From DATARR01 sp044868005 (GTDB lineage: Bacteria; Acidobacteriota; Thermoanaerobaculia; Multivoradales; UBA5704): DNA of 64,000 nt. The translations under genes and the position numbers were made by a program. Under the pieces are notes generated by a model. It saw only the letters and a list, made by a program, of their open reading frames with translations, was not told the origin of the DNA and searched no databases. How positions within the stretch are numbered: the first letter of the stretch is position 1; each line of letters begins with the position of its first letter. Where the stretch lies: positions 15,404-79,403 of the forward strand of contig JBIOVX010000162.1 of NCBI GenBank assembly GCA_044868005.1, in the 5' to 3' direction. Below, in pieces: positions 9,932-20,697 of this stretch.

Positions 9932-11098
9932 TCAGCCCGGCGGAGGAGCCGGCGCCGGCGGGGGGATCTCGGGCACCGTGGTGTCGATGGGTTTCGGCGT
10001 CGGCAGGGCGCCTGGCTTCGTGGGATCGATGACGGGGGCCGCGGGGGAAGCCTCCGACGGCGACCGCGCCGCGCCGGCCAACCCCTCGACTTCTTCCTCG
10101 GGAGCCGCCGCGAGCTGGCGGCGGAAGCCCGCCGCCTCCTCGGGAGGGTTGGCCACGATGAGCGACTTCTTCTCCAGCTCCACCATGTACTTGATGATCT
10201 CCTCGCGGAAGACGCGGTCCTCCTCGCGTTGCTGGATCGCCGCCTGAACCTCGGAGAACGGCGGAATGCGCGACTCGCGGCGATCGATCACCTGCACGAG
10301 GTGGAGCCCACCGCGCGCGGCCACGGGCTCGCTCATCGAGCCCTTCGGCAGCTTCCAGACGGCGGTCTCGAGGTTCTTGTCGAGGTCGCCGGGAGACACC
10401 CAGCCGAGCTCGATGACGCTGCTCGTCACGCCCTTCTCCGCGTAGTCGGCGACGGCATCGGCCAGCGGCGTGCCGGCCGTCACATTGAAGCGGATCGCGT
10501 CGGCGATGCGGGGCCGCTCCTCGGCGGGGGCGCCGTCCTCCTCGAGCACCACGACCTCGCTGAGCTGCACCTGCTCCGGCTGGCGGAACTGCTCGAGGTT
10601 CTTGCGGTAGTAGCGGCGGAGATCCTCTTCGTCGACCTTGACGCGGCTCTGCACCTCGCGGCCGCGCACCTCCTGGATGCGCAGGGTGTTGCGGAGCTGC
10701 GCCCGGATCTGCTCCTCGGTCAGCCCGGACTGCGCCAGGGCCGCCGCGAACTCCTGGTCGGTCTTGATGTTGTAGTTCTCCCGCAGTTGGCCCATGGCGA
10801 AGTCGACCTGCGCGTCGCTGATCTCGACCGCGAGCTGATCGGCGCGCGAGTCCAGGAGCAGCTCGCGGAACATGTCCGCGAACACCATCTCTCCGGCCTG
10901 GCCGAGGAGGCGCTGGCGCTCCTCGGGATCCTGCTCGCGGCGCAGGATCTCGCGCACCATTTCCTCGCGGCGCTGGCGATAGTCGAGCAGCGTCGCGATG
11001 CGATCGTTGACGCGCAGCACGACGCGGTTGAGCACTTCGGCATGAAGCGCCGGGGAGAGGGTGAGGAGGAGGGTGAGGCTAACCAGTGTTCTGCGCAT
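9932..11098 (-). CDS. SurA-like periplasmic chaperone / peptidyl-prolyl isomerase
   Basis: A 388-aa exported protein. The signal peptide MRRTLVSLTLLLTLSPALHA ends at an AxA-like site. The mature N-terminus EVLNRVVLRVNDRIATLLDY is the SurA N-domain pattern, followed by a rotamase-type domain (residues ~170-290). The tail is Pro/Ala-rich. SurA proteins assist outer-membrane protein folding. The ATG at 11098 overlaps the preceding lipoprotein gene by 20 nt, indicating one operon. An upstream in-frame extension was rejected because it precedes the signal peptide. Confidence 0.85.
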   Translation of the reverse strand: MRRTLVSLTLLLTLSPALHAEVLNRVVLRVNDRIATLLDYRQRREEMVREILRREQDPEERQRLLGQAGEMVFADMFRELLLDSRADQLAVEISDAQVDFAMGQLRENYNIKTDQEFAAALAQSGLTEEQIRAQLRNTLRIQEVRGREVQSRVKVDEEDLRRYYRKNLEQFRQPEQVQLSEVVVLEEDGAPAEERPRIADAIRFNVTAGTPLADAVADYAEKGVTSSVIELGWVSPGDLDKNLETAVWKLPKGSMSEPVAARGGLHLVQVIDRRESRIPPFSEVQAAIQQREEDRVFREEIIKYMVELEKKSLIVANPPEEAAGFRRQLAAAPEEEVEGLAGAARSPSEASPAAPVIDPTKPGALPTPKPIDTTVPEIPPPAPAPPPG

Positions 11099-11951
11099 GG
11101 GATTCCTTGTAAGAGCCGGCGTACCCGAACGGAAGATTCCGCTCGTAAACCACGACATTGTAACGGGTTCTGGCTTGCTGGACCAGGGAGCGGACGAGCC
11201 GGTCGGCGCGCTCCTGGCGCAGCTTGGCGGCGATCTCGCCGCGCGCCTGCGCCAGCGGCACCACCGCCGCCGCCTGCCGCTCGGTGACCTGAAAGATATG
11301 GAAGCCGTACTCGGCCGGCACCAGGCCGCTCACCTCGCCCGGCTGCAGAGCGAAGATGACGTCCGCGAAGGCGGGAGGGAGGTCGGCGCGCGCGAGCTCC
11401 CCCTGATCGCCTCCCCCGGCCGCGCTCGGGTCGCGGGACAGCCGCCGCGCCACCTCGCTGAAGGCGGCGCCGGCGGCGATCTCGCGCAACGCCCGTTCCG
11501 CCGTCGAACGGTCCTCGGTGAGGATCTGCCGCACCCGCACGCGCTCCGGACGCGAGAACTCCCCGCGATGGGCCTGGTAATAGCCGGCGACCTCCGCGGC
11601 GCCGGGCTCCCGCTTGAGGTCGTGCTGGAGCAAGGCATCGATGGCGCGCCGCGGCCCCGCAGCGCCGCCGGCCTGCCGCACGAGCTTGCGGTCCACGGCG
11701 AGCCGCGTCAACAGGCGCTCGTCGAGAAACTGATCGAAGAGCTCCGAGAGCACGTCGCTGCCGAGCACGCCGCCGTCGCCGACGGTGCGGTCCAGATAGC
11801 TCTCGAACTCGGAGTACCGCACCTCGGCATCGCCGATGCGCGCTACGGCGTCCGGGGCGGGGGGCGGGGTGGAGGGTTGGCAGGCGATGACGATCAACAG
11901 CAGACAGAGGGTCTGTGCAGGAATCGGCGGCCTGCCCTTCGAAGCCCTCAC
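11079..11951 (-). CDS. Parvulin-type peptidyl-prolyl isomerase lipoprotein
   Basis: About 290 aa. A lipobox (LLLIVIAC) lies near the N-terminus, so the mature protein is probably a lipoprotein facing the periplasm. It then has a SurA-N-like helical part (SEFESYLDRTV) and a rotamase domain (VRVRQILTEDRS ... GELARADLPPAFADVIF ... YGFHIFQV). The start is uncertain: GTG at 11951 gives a sensible 23-residue signal. The only upstream in-frame ATG (12095) would translate straight through an intergenic hairpin repeat. It probably works with the SurA-like protein encoded next. Confidence 0.75.
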   Translation of the reverse strand: MRASKGRPPIPAQTLCLLLIVIACQPSTPPPAPDAVARIGDAEVRYSEFESYLDRTVGDGGVLGSDVLSELFDQFLDERLLTRLAVDRKLVRQAGGAAGPRRAIDALLQHDLKREPGAAEVAGYYQAHRGEFSRPERVRVRQILTEDRSTAERALREIAAGAAFSEVARRLSRDPSAAGGGDQGELARADLPPAFADVIFALQPGEVSGLVPAEYGFHIFQVTERQAAAVVPLAQARGEIAAKLRQERADRLVRSLVQQARTRYNVVVYERNLPFGYAGSYKESHAQNTG

Positions 11952-12075
11952 CTCCCCGGCCCTCCTCTCCCAGAGGGAGAGGAGGGAGAAAAAAGGAGAA
12001 AAAACGCGGCGAGGCGTTTCTTTTCTTGTTCCCCTCTCTCCCTCTGGGAGAGAGGGGCCGGGGGAGTGAGGGCTT
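11942..12075. repeat. Paired inverted hairpin repeat, copy 1
   Basis: Two oppositely oriented units (each CCCTCAC-CCCCGGCCC followed by a CTCTCCC-AGAGGGAGAG hairpin) flank an A/G- and T-rich spacer, so the whole 134-bp element is a large inverted repeat beginning AAGCCCTCAC and ending GTGAGGGCTT. A second copy with the same plan lies at 33419-33536. It lies between mfd and the downstream lipoprotein gene and overlaps that gene's possible start. Confidence 0.8.
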
Positions 12076-12091
12076 CGGAGGGCATATCCTC

Positions 12092-15550
<3,459 letters not shown>

Positions 15551-15555
15551 TCAGA

Positions 15556-15690
15556 GAGTCTAACGTCGGAGCCCGAGCCGGGGATTCCGGCTTCCAGGGG
15601 GATACGGACGCGGGACTGCTCGATGAGGGCGAGGAAATCCGGGTTGGTGCCGAGCGAGAGGCTCTCGAGGTTGCTGGGAGTTTGCTGGAT
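15556..15690 (-). pseudogene. Antitoxin C-terminal remnant
   Basis: Immediately after the PIN-gene stop an open frame without a start reads SLSLGTNPDFLALIEQSR and then EAGIPGSGSDVRL. The NPxFLALIxxSRxR...GGI-type pattern resembles the C-terminus of Phd/RHH-type antitoxins, and the nearby Phd protein has a similar EQSRARCHPGAGIS stretch. The frame runs on into the antisense of mfd. I read it as debris of an older toxin-antitoxin pair; it is too short for certainty. Confidence 0.4.
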
Positions 15691-16130
15691 TACCGGTCCG
15701 GCCGCAGCGGATCGATCCACGTCCGATTCAAATACGTGGGATCCAGGGGATCGAAGTCCTTGTCGGTCGTGAGGAGATGGGCTCCAGTCGCGACGGCCGT
15801 AGCGGCAATCCAGACGTCATTGTTCTGGATGGGATTACCTGTCCGCCGCAGGAAGAATTCGATCTCGGCGTAAGAACTGAGGACCTCATCCGAGATATCC
15901 ACGATGGCCAGTTGATTGATCAGAGCTTCCAGCGATGCGGCCTTCTGTGGTCCCCAGCCCAATCGCTTGGCAAATGCGAGAGCCTCTCCAATAGTGATGA
16001 TGGAAACCAGGGGCTTTTCCGGTCTGGTCCGAAGATGGAAGCGAGCCTCTATGGACCTCCCGATCCACTTGTCCCGGACGAGGTGGAGGAGGATGTTGGT
16101 AGCGAGGAGAAAGACTCGGGGCGCGCTCAC
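15690..16130 (-). CDS. VapC-like PIN-domain toxin, first catalytic Asp replaced by Ala
   Basis: A 146-aa PIN-domain protein starting at GTG 16130, overlapping its antitoxin gene by 4 nt. PIN toxins are metal-dependent RNases using about four acidic residues. Visible here: Glu49 (TIGEAL), Asp105 (NNDVWIAATA) and Asp123 (TTDKDFD). The strand-1 motif normally LLDTN is LLATN, so the first catalytic Asp is Ala10 (codon GCT, one base from GAT). The toxin may be weakened or dead, with the pair kept as a regulator, or it may be decaying. Confidence 0.85.
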   Translation of the reverse strand: MSAPRVFLLATNILLHLVRDKWIGRSIEARFHLRTRPEKPLVSIITIGEALAFAKRLGWGPQKAASLEALINQLAIVDISDEVLSSYAEIEFFLRRTGNPIQNNDVWIAATAVATGAHLLTTDKDFDPLDPTYLNRTWIDPLRPDR

Positions 16131-16357
16131 GAGAGTTCGTCGAGCAGGGCGATGATCTCCTCGTCGCTCTCATCTCCGGGCCATCGGCCGATGATGGCGT
16201 TGATGCCGGAGTCTGGCCCCTGGGGCTGGTGTAGGGATGCCCGGTCGAGTTTCCTCACCAGAACCCCCGCGAAGGGAGATCGGGTCTCGACAACACGACC
16301 CTTTTCCTCTTCCTGCGGTGGGGTGTTCTGAATCAACCTGGATTCTTTGGAAGACAT
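16127..16357 (-). CDS. Putative antitoxin of the PIN-domain protein
   Basis: A 76-aa acidic protein directly upstream of and overlapping the PIN gene (GTGA), the usual antitoxin-first order. The ATG at 16357 has a GAGGAG ribosome site. The C-terminus (GRWPGDESDEEIIALLDEL) matches the acidic toxin-wrapping tail often seen in antitoxins of PIN toxins. The N-terminal half (residues ~20-45) shows no clear ribbon-helix-helix pattern, so the DNA-binding fold is not assigned. Confidence 0.65.
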   Translation of the reverse strand: MSSKESRLIQNTPPQEEEKGRVVETRSPFAGVLVRKLDRASLHQPQGPDSGINAIIGRWPGDESDEEIIALLDELS

Positions 16358-16467
16358 CCCTGCGCTCCTCGGCAAGTATAACGCCCCGCACGTCAGTCTG
16401 CCTCATCTGGCTGAAAATGGCAAAACGGCGGGCCCGCTACGCCCCCCTCCCTAAAGACTCTACTGGG

Positions 16468-16686
16468 CTAGCGCTGTCGTCGCGCAGCCAGGCGTTCTCG
16501 CATCTCGCCGGTGGAGATCCCAGCTCCAGGGTGGCAGCGGGCGCGGGACTGCTCCACCACCTCCTCGATCGGCACGAGGACGGCCACGGGCTTGCCGCCT
16601 TCGGTGACGACCAAGGTCTCGTGGTGCGCTCGCTCGGCGTACTCCGCAAGGGGGCCGGTCGCCTCGGACATTTCTACGGTCTTCAT
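16468..16686 (-). CDS. Phd/YefM-family antitoxin
   Basis: A 72-aa protein beginning MKTVEMSEATGPLAEYAERA, then ETLVVTEGGKPVAVLVPIEE, the standard Phd/YefM dimerisation and DNA-binding fold. These antitoxins neutralise Doc- or RelE-type toxins and repress their operon. The gene order (toxin remnant ahead, ATGA overlap) indicates a former RelE partner that is now truncated. With no intact toxin beside it, it is probably an orphan or in decay. Confidence 0.8.
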   Translation of the reverse strand: MKTVEMSEATGPLAEYAERAHHETLVVTEGGKPVAVLVPIEEVVEQSRARCHPGAGISTGEMRERLAARRQR

Positions 16687-16808
16687 AGCTGGAGTTCCCT
16701 GCCTGCGATGCGGAGCCGGTTGCGGTCCTTGACGCCGACGGCGCGGATCGTCACCACCGCCTCAGACTCGCGCTGGGCATCATAGTACACACCCCGCTTC
16801 AGGCGTCC
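16683..16808 (-). pseudogene. RelE/ParE-type toxin remnant (C-terminal part)
   Basis: A start-less frame of ~41 codons ends in a TGA that overlaps the Phd ATG. It reads YYDAQRESEAVVTIRAVGVK and then RNRLRIAGRELQL. This fits the last strands of RelE/ParE-like toxins paired with Phd proteins (pattern VYYDV...VxIRAVGxKxxNRLxIxGxE). An in-frame stop lies just upstream, so the N-terminal half is lost. Confidence 0.6.
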
Positions 16809-16900
16809 TCACTGTCTCACAGGGTCCGCGAGAGGCGGCAGATGGACGAGCAGCGCTTTCTTGCCTGCCGCCGAACCAGTAGACTGGAAGGGAGGCCGCC

Positions 16901-17038
16901 ATGAGGACCCAGTCCCCCGACACGCCGCCGGAGATCGAGGAGATCCTTCTGGATCGATATCGACGGATGAGTCCTCTCGAAAAGCTCCTGCGGGTCTTCG
17001 AGCTGAACTACATGGCGAAAGCGGCTTGGATGGAGTAA
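16901..17038 (+). pseudogene. Truncated paralogue of the small protein at 21109
   Basis: A 45-codon frame with a good GGAGG site starts MRTQSPDTPPEIEEILLDRY. It is nearly identical to the first half of the 87-aa protein at 21109-21372 but ends early (AKAAWME). Similarity stops where the AT-richer nuclease segment begins. This suggests a duplicated cassette cut by an insertion or recombination. It may still be translated. Confidence 0.65.
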
Positions 17039-17052
17039 ACGAGATCCCTTAT

Positions 17053-18177
17053 ATGGAAATAATTATTGTACTCGTAATAGTCGTATGTATCATCGGCGCT
17101 GCTGGCTGGGCAAGCAACGTCCGGCGAGAAGTCACCGCTCGCGAGAAGGCACTGGCGAAAGAACGGGCGGCTCTTGAACTTCAAATGCGCCAGCGCGAGA
17201 CGTTACTGGAGCAACGCGATGCCGCATTTAGTCAGGGTTACATATCAGGTCGCAAGTGGTTGGCAGAATACATTGCAGAGTGGCGCCAGTCCATGGATGA
17301 ATCACGCGAGAAATACTTGCGTTCGAAACCGCATCCAGGAATGAAGTCCGCAGACGTGGTTCGTATCGTCAAGACAGAGAAGAGAGTGCTCCAAGCAGAA
17401 CTGAAGTTCCTGCAGTACCAACTCGCAGCCTATGAAGAATACTTTCCGTTTTTGGAGGAATATAAAGAGGCTATTCTCGACGAGCGCGTTGCTCTAGGAG
17501 CTGATCGCAACAATGTCGAGGAACTTGAGGCCGCTGATCCTGTCCAACTTTTACTCGAACCGGAGGAATACCGGAGGTTGTCTTCTGCCGAAAAGAACCA
17601 ATTAGCCTTAGAACGGTACCTTTCCCGCCCAAAGAGCAAGTGGGAGATAGGCCGTTTCTACGAACGCTACATCGGCTACCTTTATGAAAGAGATGGGTGG
17701 CGGGTTACTTTTGAAGGTGCCGTTAAGGGTTACGAGGACTTCGGGCGCGACCTTATCTGCAACAGAGGCCCGGAGGTCGAGATCGTGCAAGCCAAATGTT
17801 GGAGTCGGGAGAGAGTTATTCGCGAGAAGCATATCTTTCAGCTCTTCGGTACAACCATTCATTACCGCAAGATCTTTCCAAACAAGGACGTCCGGCCGAT
17901 CTTCGTGACCACCACAGCACTTTCGGAAGCCGCTGACGAGGTGGCCATGGTCTTGGGCGTCAGAATAGAGCGACGCCCCCTGACGAAGGAGTATCCAATG
18001 ATTAAGTGTAACATCAATGCACAAACAAAAGACCGAATCTATCATCTTCCGTTCGACCAGCAGTACGATCGTACGATGATCGGGAGCATTCCCGGCGAGT
18101 GCTATGTCGCGACAACAGCCGAAGCAGAGAAGTTGGGATTCCGGCGCGCGTGGCGGTACCGAGGGGGAGAGGCTTAG
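17053..18177 (+). CDS. Membrane-anchored Mrr-like restriction endonuclease
   Basis: A 374-aa protein. The N-terminus MEIIIVLVIVVCIIGAAGWA is one membrane helix, followed by a long charged coiled coil (residues ~25-100). The C-terminal half has a PD-(D/E)XK pattern (FGRDLICN then EVEIVQAKCW), as in Mrr/type IV enzymes that act on modified or foreign DNA. The last ~25 residues contain TAEAEKLGFRRA, a motif seen at the ends of several nucleases. Codon use is visibly AT-richer than neighbours, a sign of transfer. Known relatives with a membrane anchor are thought to be defence proteins; the target is unknown. Confidence 0.7.
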   Translation: MEIIIVLVIVVCIIGAAGWASNVRREVTAREKALAKERAALELQMRQRETLLEQRDAAFSQGYISGRKWLAEYIAEWRQSMDESREKYLRSKPHPGMKSADVVRIVKTEKRVLQAELKFLQYQLAAYEEYFPFLEEYKEAILDERVALGADRNNVEELEAADPVQLLLEPEEYRRLSSAEKNQLALERYLSRPKSKWEIGRFYERYIGYLYERDGWRVTFEGAVKGYEDFGRDLICNRGPEVEIVQAKCWSRERVIREKHIFQLFGTTIHYRKIFPNKDVRPIFVTTTALSEAADEVAMVLGVRIERRPLTKEYPMIKCNINAQTKDRIYHLPFDQQYDRTMIGSIPGECYVATTAEAEKLGFRRAWRYRGGEA

Positions 18178-18201
18178 ACGGATTAGAGAAGCAGCCGATA
18201 G

Positions 18202-18264
18202 ACACAGCGAGAACTTCAGGCCGGACCATCCGTGAACGTCCGGTACCCACGATCCCGCCCGACT
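18202..18264. repeat. Imperfect direct repeat, copy A
   Basis: Thirty identical bases starting at 18202 (ACACAGCGAGAACTTCAGGC...) and a further 15-base identical block at 18250-18264 match copy B at 20218-20281 in the same orientation. In copy B the sequence is the 3' end of a gene; here it is noncoding. The two copies bracket the RHH/wHTH/membrane-protein/VapB-like cassette. Confidence 0.8.
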
Positions 18265-18354
18265 GAGAACGTGGCGCCTGAGCGGCCCAGCAAACTGACG
18301 TCCGACCGCCCCATGTTCAAGAACCCAACGGCGTGCGGGTGTATACTTCGGCGT

Positions 18355-18744
18355 ATGGCACGCATGCAGGTTTACCTCCCCGACGATTTGTACGCACTGG
18401 TGAAGGCCCGCGGCCTACCAGCCTCGGAGCTGCTTCAGAAAGCTGTGCGTGCAGAGCTGCGTCGGCAGGAGCTGCTCACCGAAGCCGACCGCTACATTGC
18501 GGATCTGATCGCCGATGTGGGGCCACCCGCAGTAGCTCAGCGCAAGCACGCCGCCGCCGTCGCACGTCGCCTTAATGCCGTTGATATGGTGCGCAGCATC
18601 CGCGAAGCGCACTACGCGAAGATCAAGGACTTATCCCCCGAGGAGAAGATAAGATTTTTCAGGGAGAAGGCCCGCGCATTACACTCTGAGTTGGGAAAGC
18701 CCGAGGAGCTTCCGCAGAACCAAGCCCCAGCGACGCGACCATGA
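18355..18744 (+). CDS. Ribbon-helix-helix-type putative antitoxin
   Basis: A 129-aa protein whose start MARMQVYLPDDLYALVKARG followed by LPASELLQKAV has the beta-strand plus two helices of RHH DNA-binding proteins. The rest is helical and charged, possibly a partner-binding region. A TATACT -10-like hexamer ends 7 nt before the ATG and no ribosome site is seen, which suggests a leaderless mRNA. It overlaps the next gene by 4 nt (ATGA), so the two probably act together. Confidence 0.6.
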   Translation: MARMQVYLPDDLYALVKARGLPASELLQKAVRAELRRQELLTEADRYIADLIADVGPPAVAQRKHAAAVARRLNAVDMVRSIREAHYAKIKDLSPEEKIRFFREKARALHSELGKPEELPQNQAPATRP

Positions 18745-19094
18745 AAGCGATTCTCGAAGTGGCTCGTAGAGGCTCTGTCTTTCAATCGGCGGCGCAGCAA
18801 GTGGCTGGTGCCCGGAAGGGACGCACACCGGACTTCCGGCTCAGTTTTGAGTCTGCGCGTTCTTTGTTCACTGAGCTGACCCCCGCGCGGCTTGACCTTC
18901 TCGATACGCTGCGCCGTGTTGGTCCCTGCAGCATCTACGCCCTTGCCAAGGCGGCCGAGCGCAATTACTCCAACGTTCACACGGACGTGTCGCGGCTCGA
19001 AGAACTCGGTCTGATCGAGCGCTCAGAAGAGGGTGCGGTCTCCGTGCCCTACGAAGCGATCGAGATTCTCGTTCCGCTCGCGCAATCGGCATAG
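18741..19094 (+). CDS. wHTH regulator, HVO_A0114-like
   Basis: A 117-aa protein. The C-terminal ~70 residues form a winged helix: LDLLDTLRRVGPCSIYALAK, then NYSNVHTDVSRLEELGLIER and a wing ending VSVPYEAIEI. This pattern matches the HVO_A0114 group, some of which are antitoxins of TumE-type toxins. No TumE-like gene is next to it; the overlapping RHH gene upstream is its partner in the operon. Role as a repressor or antitoxin is inferred. Confidence 0.65.
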   Translation: MKAILEVARRGSVFQSAAQQVAGARKGRTPDFRLSFESARSLFTELTPARLDLLDTLRRVGPCSIYALAKAAERNYSNVHTDVSRLEELGLIERSEEGAVSVPYEAIEILVPLAQSA

Positions 19095-19100
19095 CGATGT
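19084..19100. repeat. 17-bp direct repeat, copy 1
   Basis: AATCGGCATAGCGATGT covers the stop codon of the wHTH gene. The identical 17 bases recur at 21076-21092 over the stop codon of the HEPN gene, same orientation, though the two proteins are unrelated. Candidate recombination junction. Confidence 0.75.
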
Positions 19101-19155
19101 GGCCGAGCATGGACGCACGTCGCAAGAAGGCAAACTAACGGCGGAGGATGCAGCA

Positions 19156-19575
19156 GTGACCACGCCACAAATTACGCGCGACCCACGAACGATCGATGTC
19201 CTCCTCACGCAGTACAAGCTGCTTGAGGAACGGCGGGCAGCTTTCGGTCGAGAGTTCATGCAAACCATCGGCTTCGTCGGTGGCGGGTTTGGACTCGTCG
19301 TCGGCCTTCTCGGAGCCAAGAGTCCCCTCCTCCTTCCCGTCCTTCGAACAGCCGGAGCCACATTCCTTCTTCTAGCGTTTCTTGCATATCGCCTCGGCAG
19401 GCGACAGGATCATTGCCAAGCGGCCATGGCCCGTGTGGAATCCCTTCTCGAGGGGAGCCTAGGATCGGAGCTCGTGCGTCTTCCGCATGCGGCTAAGATC
19501 GGCGCGCGACTTGCTATCGTTATCGCTCTCGGGGTGGCCGGTCTTGCTCTGCTGTTTGCGCCTCTCGACTTCTGA
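19156..19575 (+). CDS. Small membrane protein of unknown function
   Basis: A 139-aa protein starting at GTG 19156 with a textbook GGAGG site 8 nt upstream. The first ~40 residues are soluble and helical (LLTQYKLLEERRAAFGREF), then two close membrane helices (residues ~42-85) and a third near the C-terminus (AIVIALGVAGLALLFA). I do not recognise the family. The soluble-helix plus membrane-hairpin layout and its setting among toxin-antitoxin genes recall membrane effectors of defence systems, but that is speculation. Confidence 0.6.
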   Translation: MTTPQITRDPRTIDVLLTQYKLLEERRAAFGREFMQTIGFVGGGFGLVVGLLGAKSPLLLPVLRTAGATFLLLAFLAYRLGRRQDHCQAAMARVESLLEGSLGSELVRLPHAAKIGARLAIVIALGVAGLALLFAPLDF

Positions 19576-19758
19576 CAAGTGAGCCTCCTGAATTAGGTCC
19601 AGGTGAATAGGAGGTTAGTGGCCGATCCTAGGCCCCAGCTGGAACCAAGGTTCCCAGCACCTGGAGCTCCCGAGCGCTGGCGGCGGAGCGCCGCCCCGAC
19701 TCGAATCCGGATTTTCGCGCTACACTGAAGCCGTGCTACACAGGCAACCGAGGCGCAT

Positions 19759-19989
19759 ATGGCGAACCTGACGATTACCCTTGACGACGAGCTCCTGCGC
19801 CGCGCGCGGATGCGCGCCCTGGAGCAGGACACGTCCGTCAACGCGCTCCTGCGCGACTACCTCGAAGCCTTTGCCGCTACAGGAACGACCTGGGATCAGT
19901 CGACCGATGCCATCCTCCAGCTCTCCGCGCGGTCTCGGAGTGCCCGCGGAGACCGCCGCTGGACCCGGGAAGAGATTCATGAACGATAG
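19759..19989 (+). CDS. VapB-like RHH antitoxin, apparently orphan
   Basis: A 76-aa protein starting MANLTITLDDELLRRARMRA, with EQDTSVNALLRDYLEAFAAT, a classic ribbon-helix-helix antitoxin of PIN toxins. The acidic/basic tail ends RRWTREEIHER, as in many VapB proteins. No PIN gene follows; the next frame (20017) is unrelated. It may have lost its toxin or may act on a PIN protein elsewhere. Confidence 0.7.
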   Translation: MANLTITLDDELLRRARMRALEQDTSVNALLRDYLEAFAATGTTWDQSTDAILQLSARSRSARGDRRWTREEIHER

Positions 19990-20016
19990 AGCGGCGGCGG
20001 GCGCTGAAGAATCGCG

Positions 20017-20283
20017 ATGACACGCCACACCTACTTCGAAATTGAGATCACAGCCAGCTCTTCTGGCACCGAAATCTGGCTGGGGGACGATGAAGGCCAT
20101 CTTGTCCAGAAGGAGGTCGGAGTGCTGCGGTCAAGCCTCTTGCCAGGCGACTACACCGTAGAGTTCGGCCTCGGAACAGCCTGCTATCCAATCCGCCTGC
20201 GCGGCGATAGCCGGTACACACAGCGAGAACTTCAGGCCGGACCATCCTGCGCACGCCCAGTACCTTCGATCCCGCCCGACTAA
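20017..20283 (+). CDS. Hypothetical protein, possibly truncated
   Basis: An 88-aa frame (MTRHTYFEIEITASSSGTEI...) rich in beta-strand pattern: EIWLGDDEGHLVQKEVG, then LLPGDYTVEFGLG. I do not recognise the family. The last ~22 codons coincide with the direct repeat shared with 18202-18264, so the original C-terminus may have been replaced by recombination. There is no clear ribosome site and function is unknown. Confidence 0.4.
   Translation: MTRHTYFEIEITASSSGTEIWLGDDEGHLVQKEVGVLRSSLLPGDYTVEFGLGTACYPIRLRGDSRYTQRELQAGPSCARPVPSIPPD
20218..20281. repeat. Imperfect direct repeat, copy B
   Basis: This matches 18202-18264: 30 identical bases at its left end and 15 (CGATCCCGCCCGACT) at its right end, with a diverged middle. 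It encodes the last part of the hypothetical protein that ends at 20283. Confidence 0.8.
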
Positions 20284-20373
20284 GCAAACATGGGAGGTGC
20301 ACGCCTCGACTCGGCGGCCCAGGACTGACGGTTGGCCTGCAAACGAGCCCCGGATTGGGTTACCCTCTTCATC

Positions 20374-20697
20374 ATGTTTCGCCTCGAACAGACCGGCATA
20401 CTCCAGAAGGTCAAACAGACGATCCGGGCGTTGGAGCCTGGAGCCGAGGTCAAGCTCTATGGCTCCCGCTCCCGCCAGGAGGCCGGCCCGGATTCCGACT
20501 GGGACTTCCTCGTTCTGGTGGAAGGCCCGGTCAGCGACGCCCGCGCCGACACGATCCGCCACCAGCTCTACGAAATCGAATGGGAGTCGGGAGAAGTCCT
20601 GAACGTCATCGTGCGGAGCCGCGAAGAGTGGAACAGCCCCCTCTATGCAGCCATGCCATTCCGGCAGGAGGTGGAGCGTGATGGGGTTCTACTGTGA
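20374..20697 (+). CDS. MNT-type nucleotidyltransferase (antitoxin of MNT-HEPN pair)
   Basis: A 107-aa minimal nucleotidyltransferase. The motif GSRSRQEAGPDSDWDFLVLV fits the family GS...(S/T)DxD metal-binding signature. In studied MNT-HEPN systems the MNT protein AMPylates the HEPN toxin to silence it. The ATG at 20374 was chosen because it precedes the first conserved helix. It overlaps the HEPN gene by 4 nt (GTGA), confirming the pair. Confidence 0.85.
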   Translation: MFRLEQTGILQKVKQTIRALEPGAEVKLYGSRSRQEAGPDSDWDFLVLVEGPVSDARADTIRHQLYEIEWESGEVLNVIVRSREEWNSPLYAAMPFRQEVERDGVLL

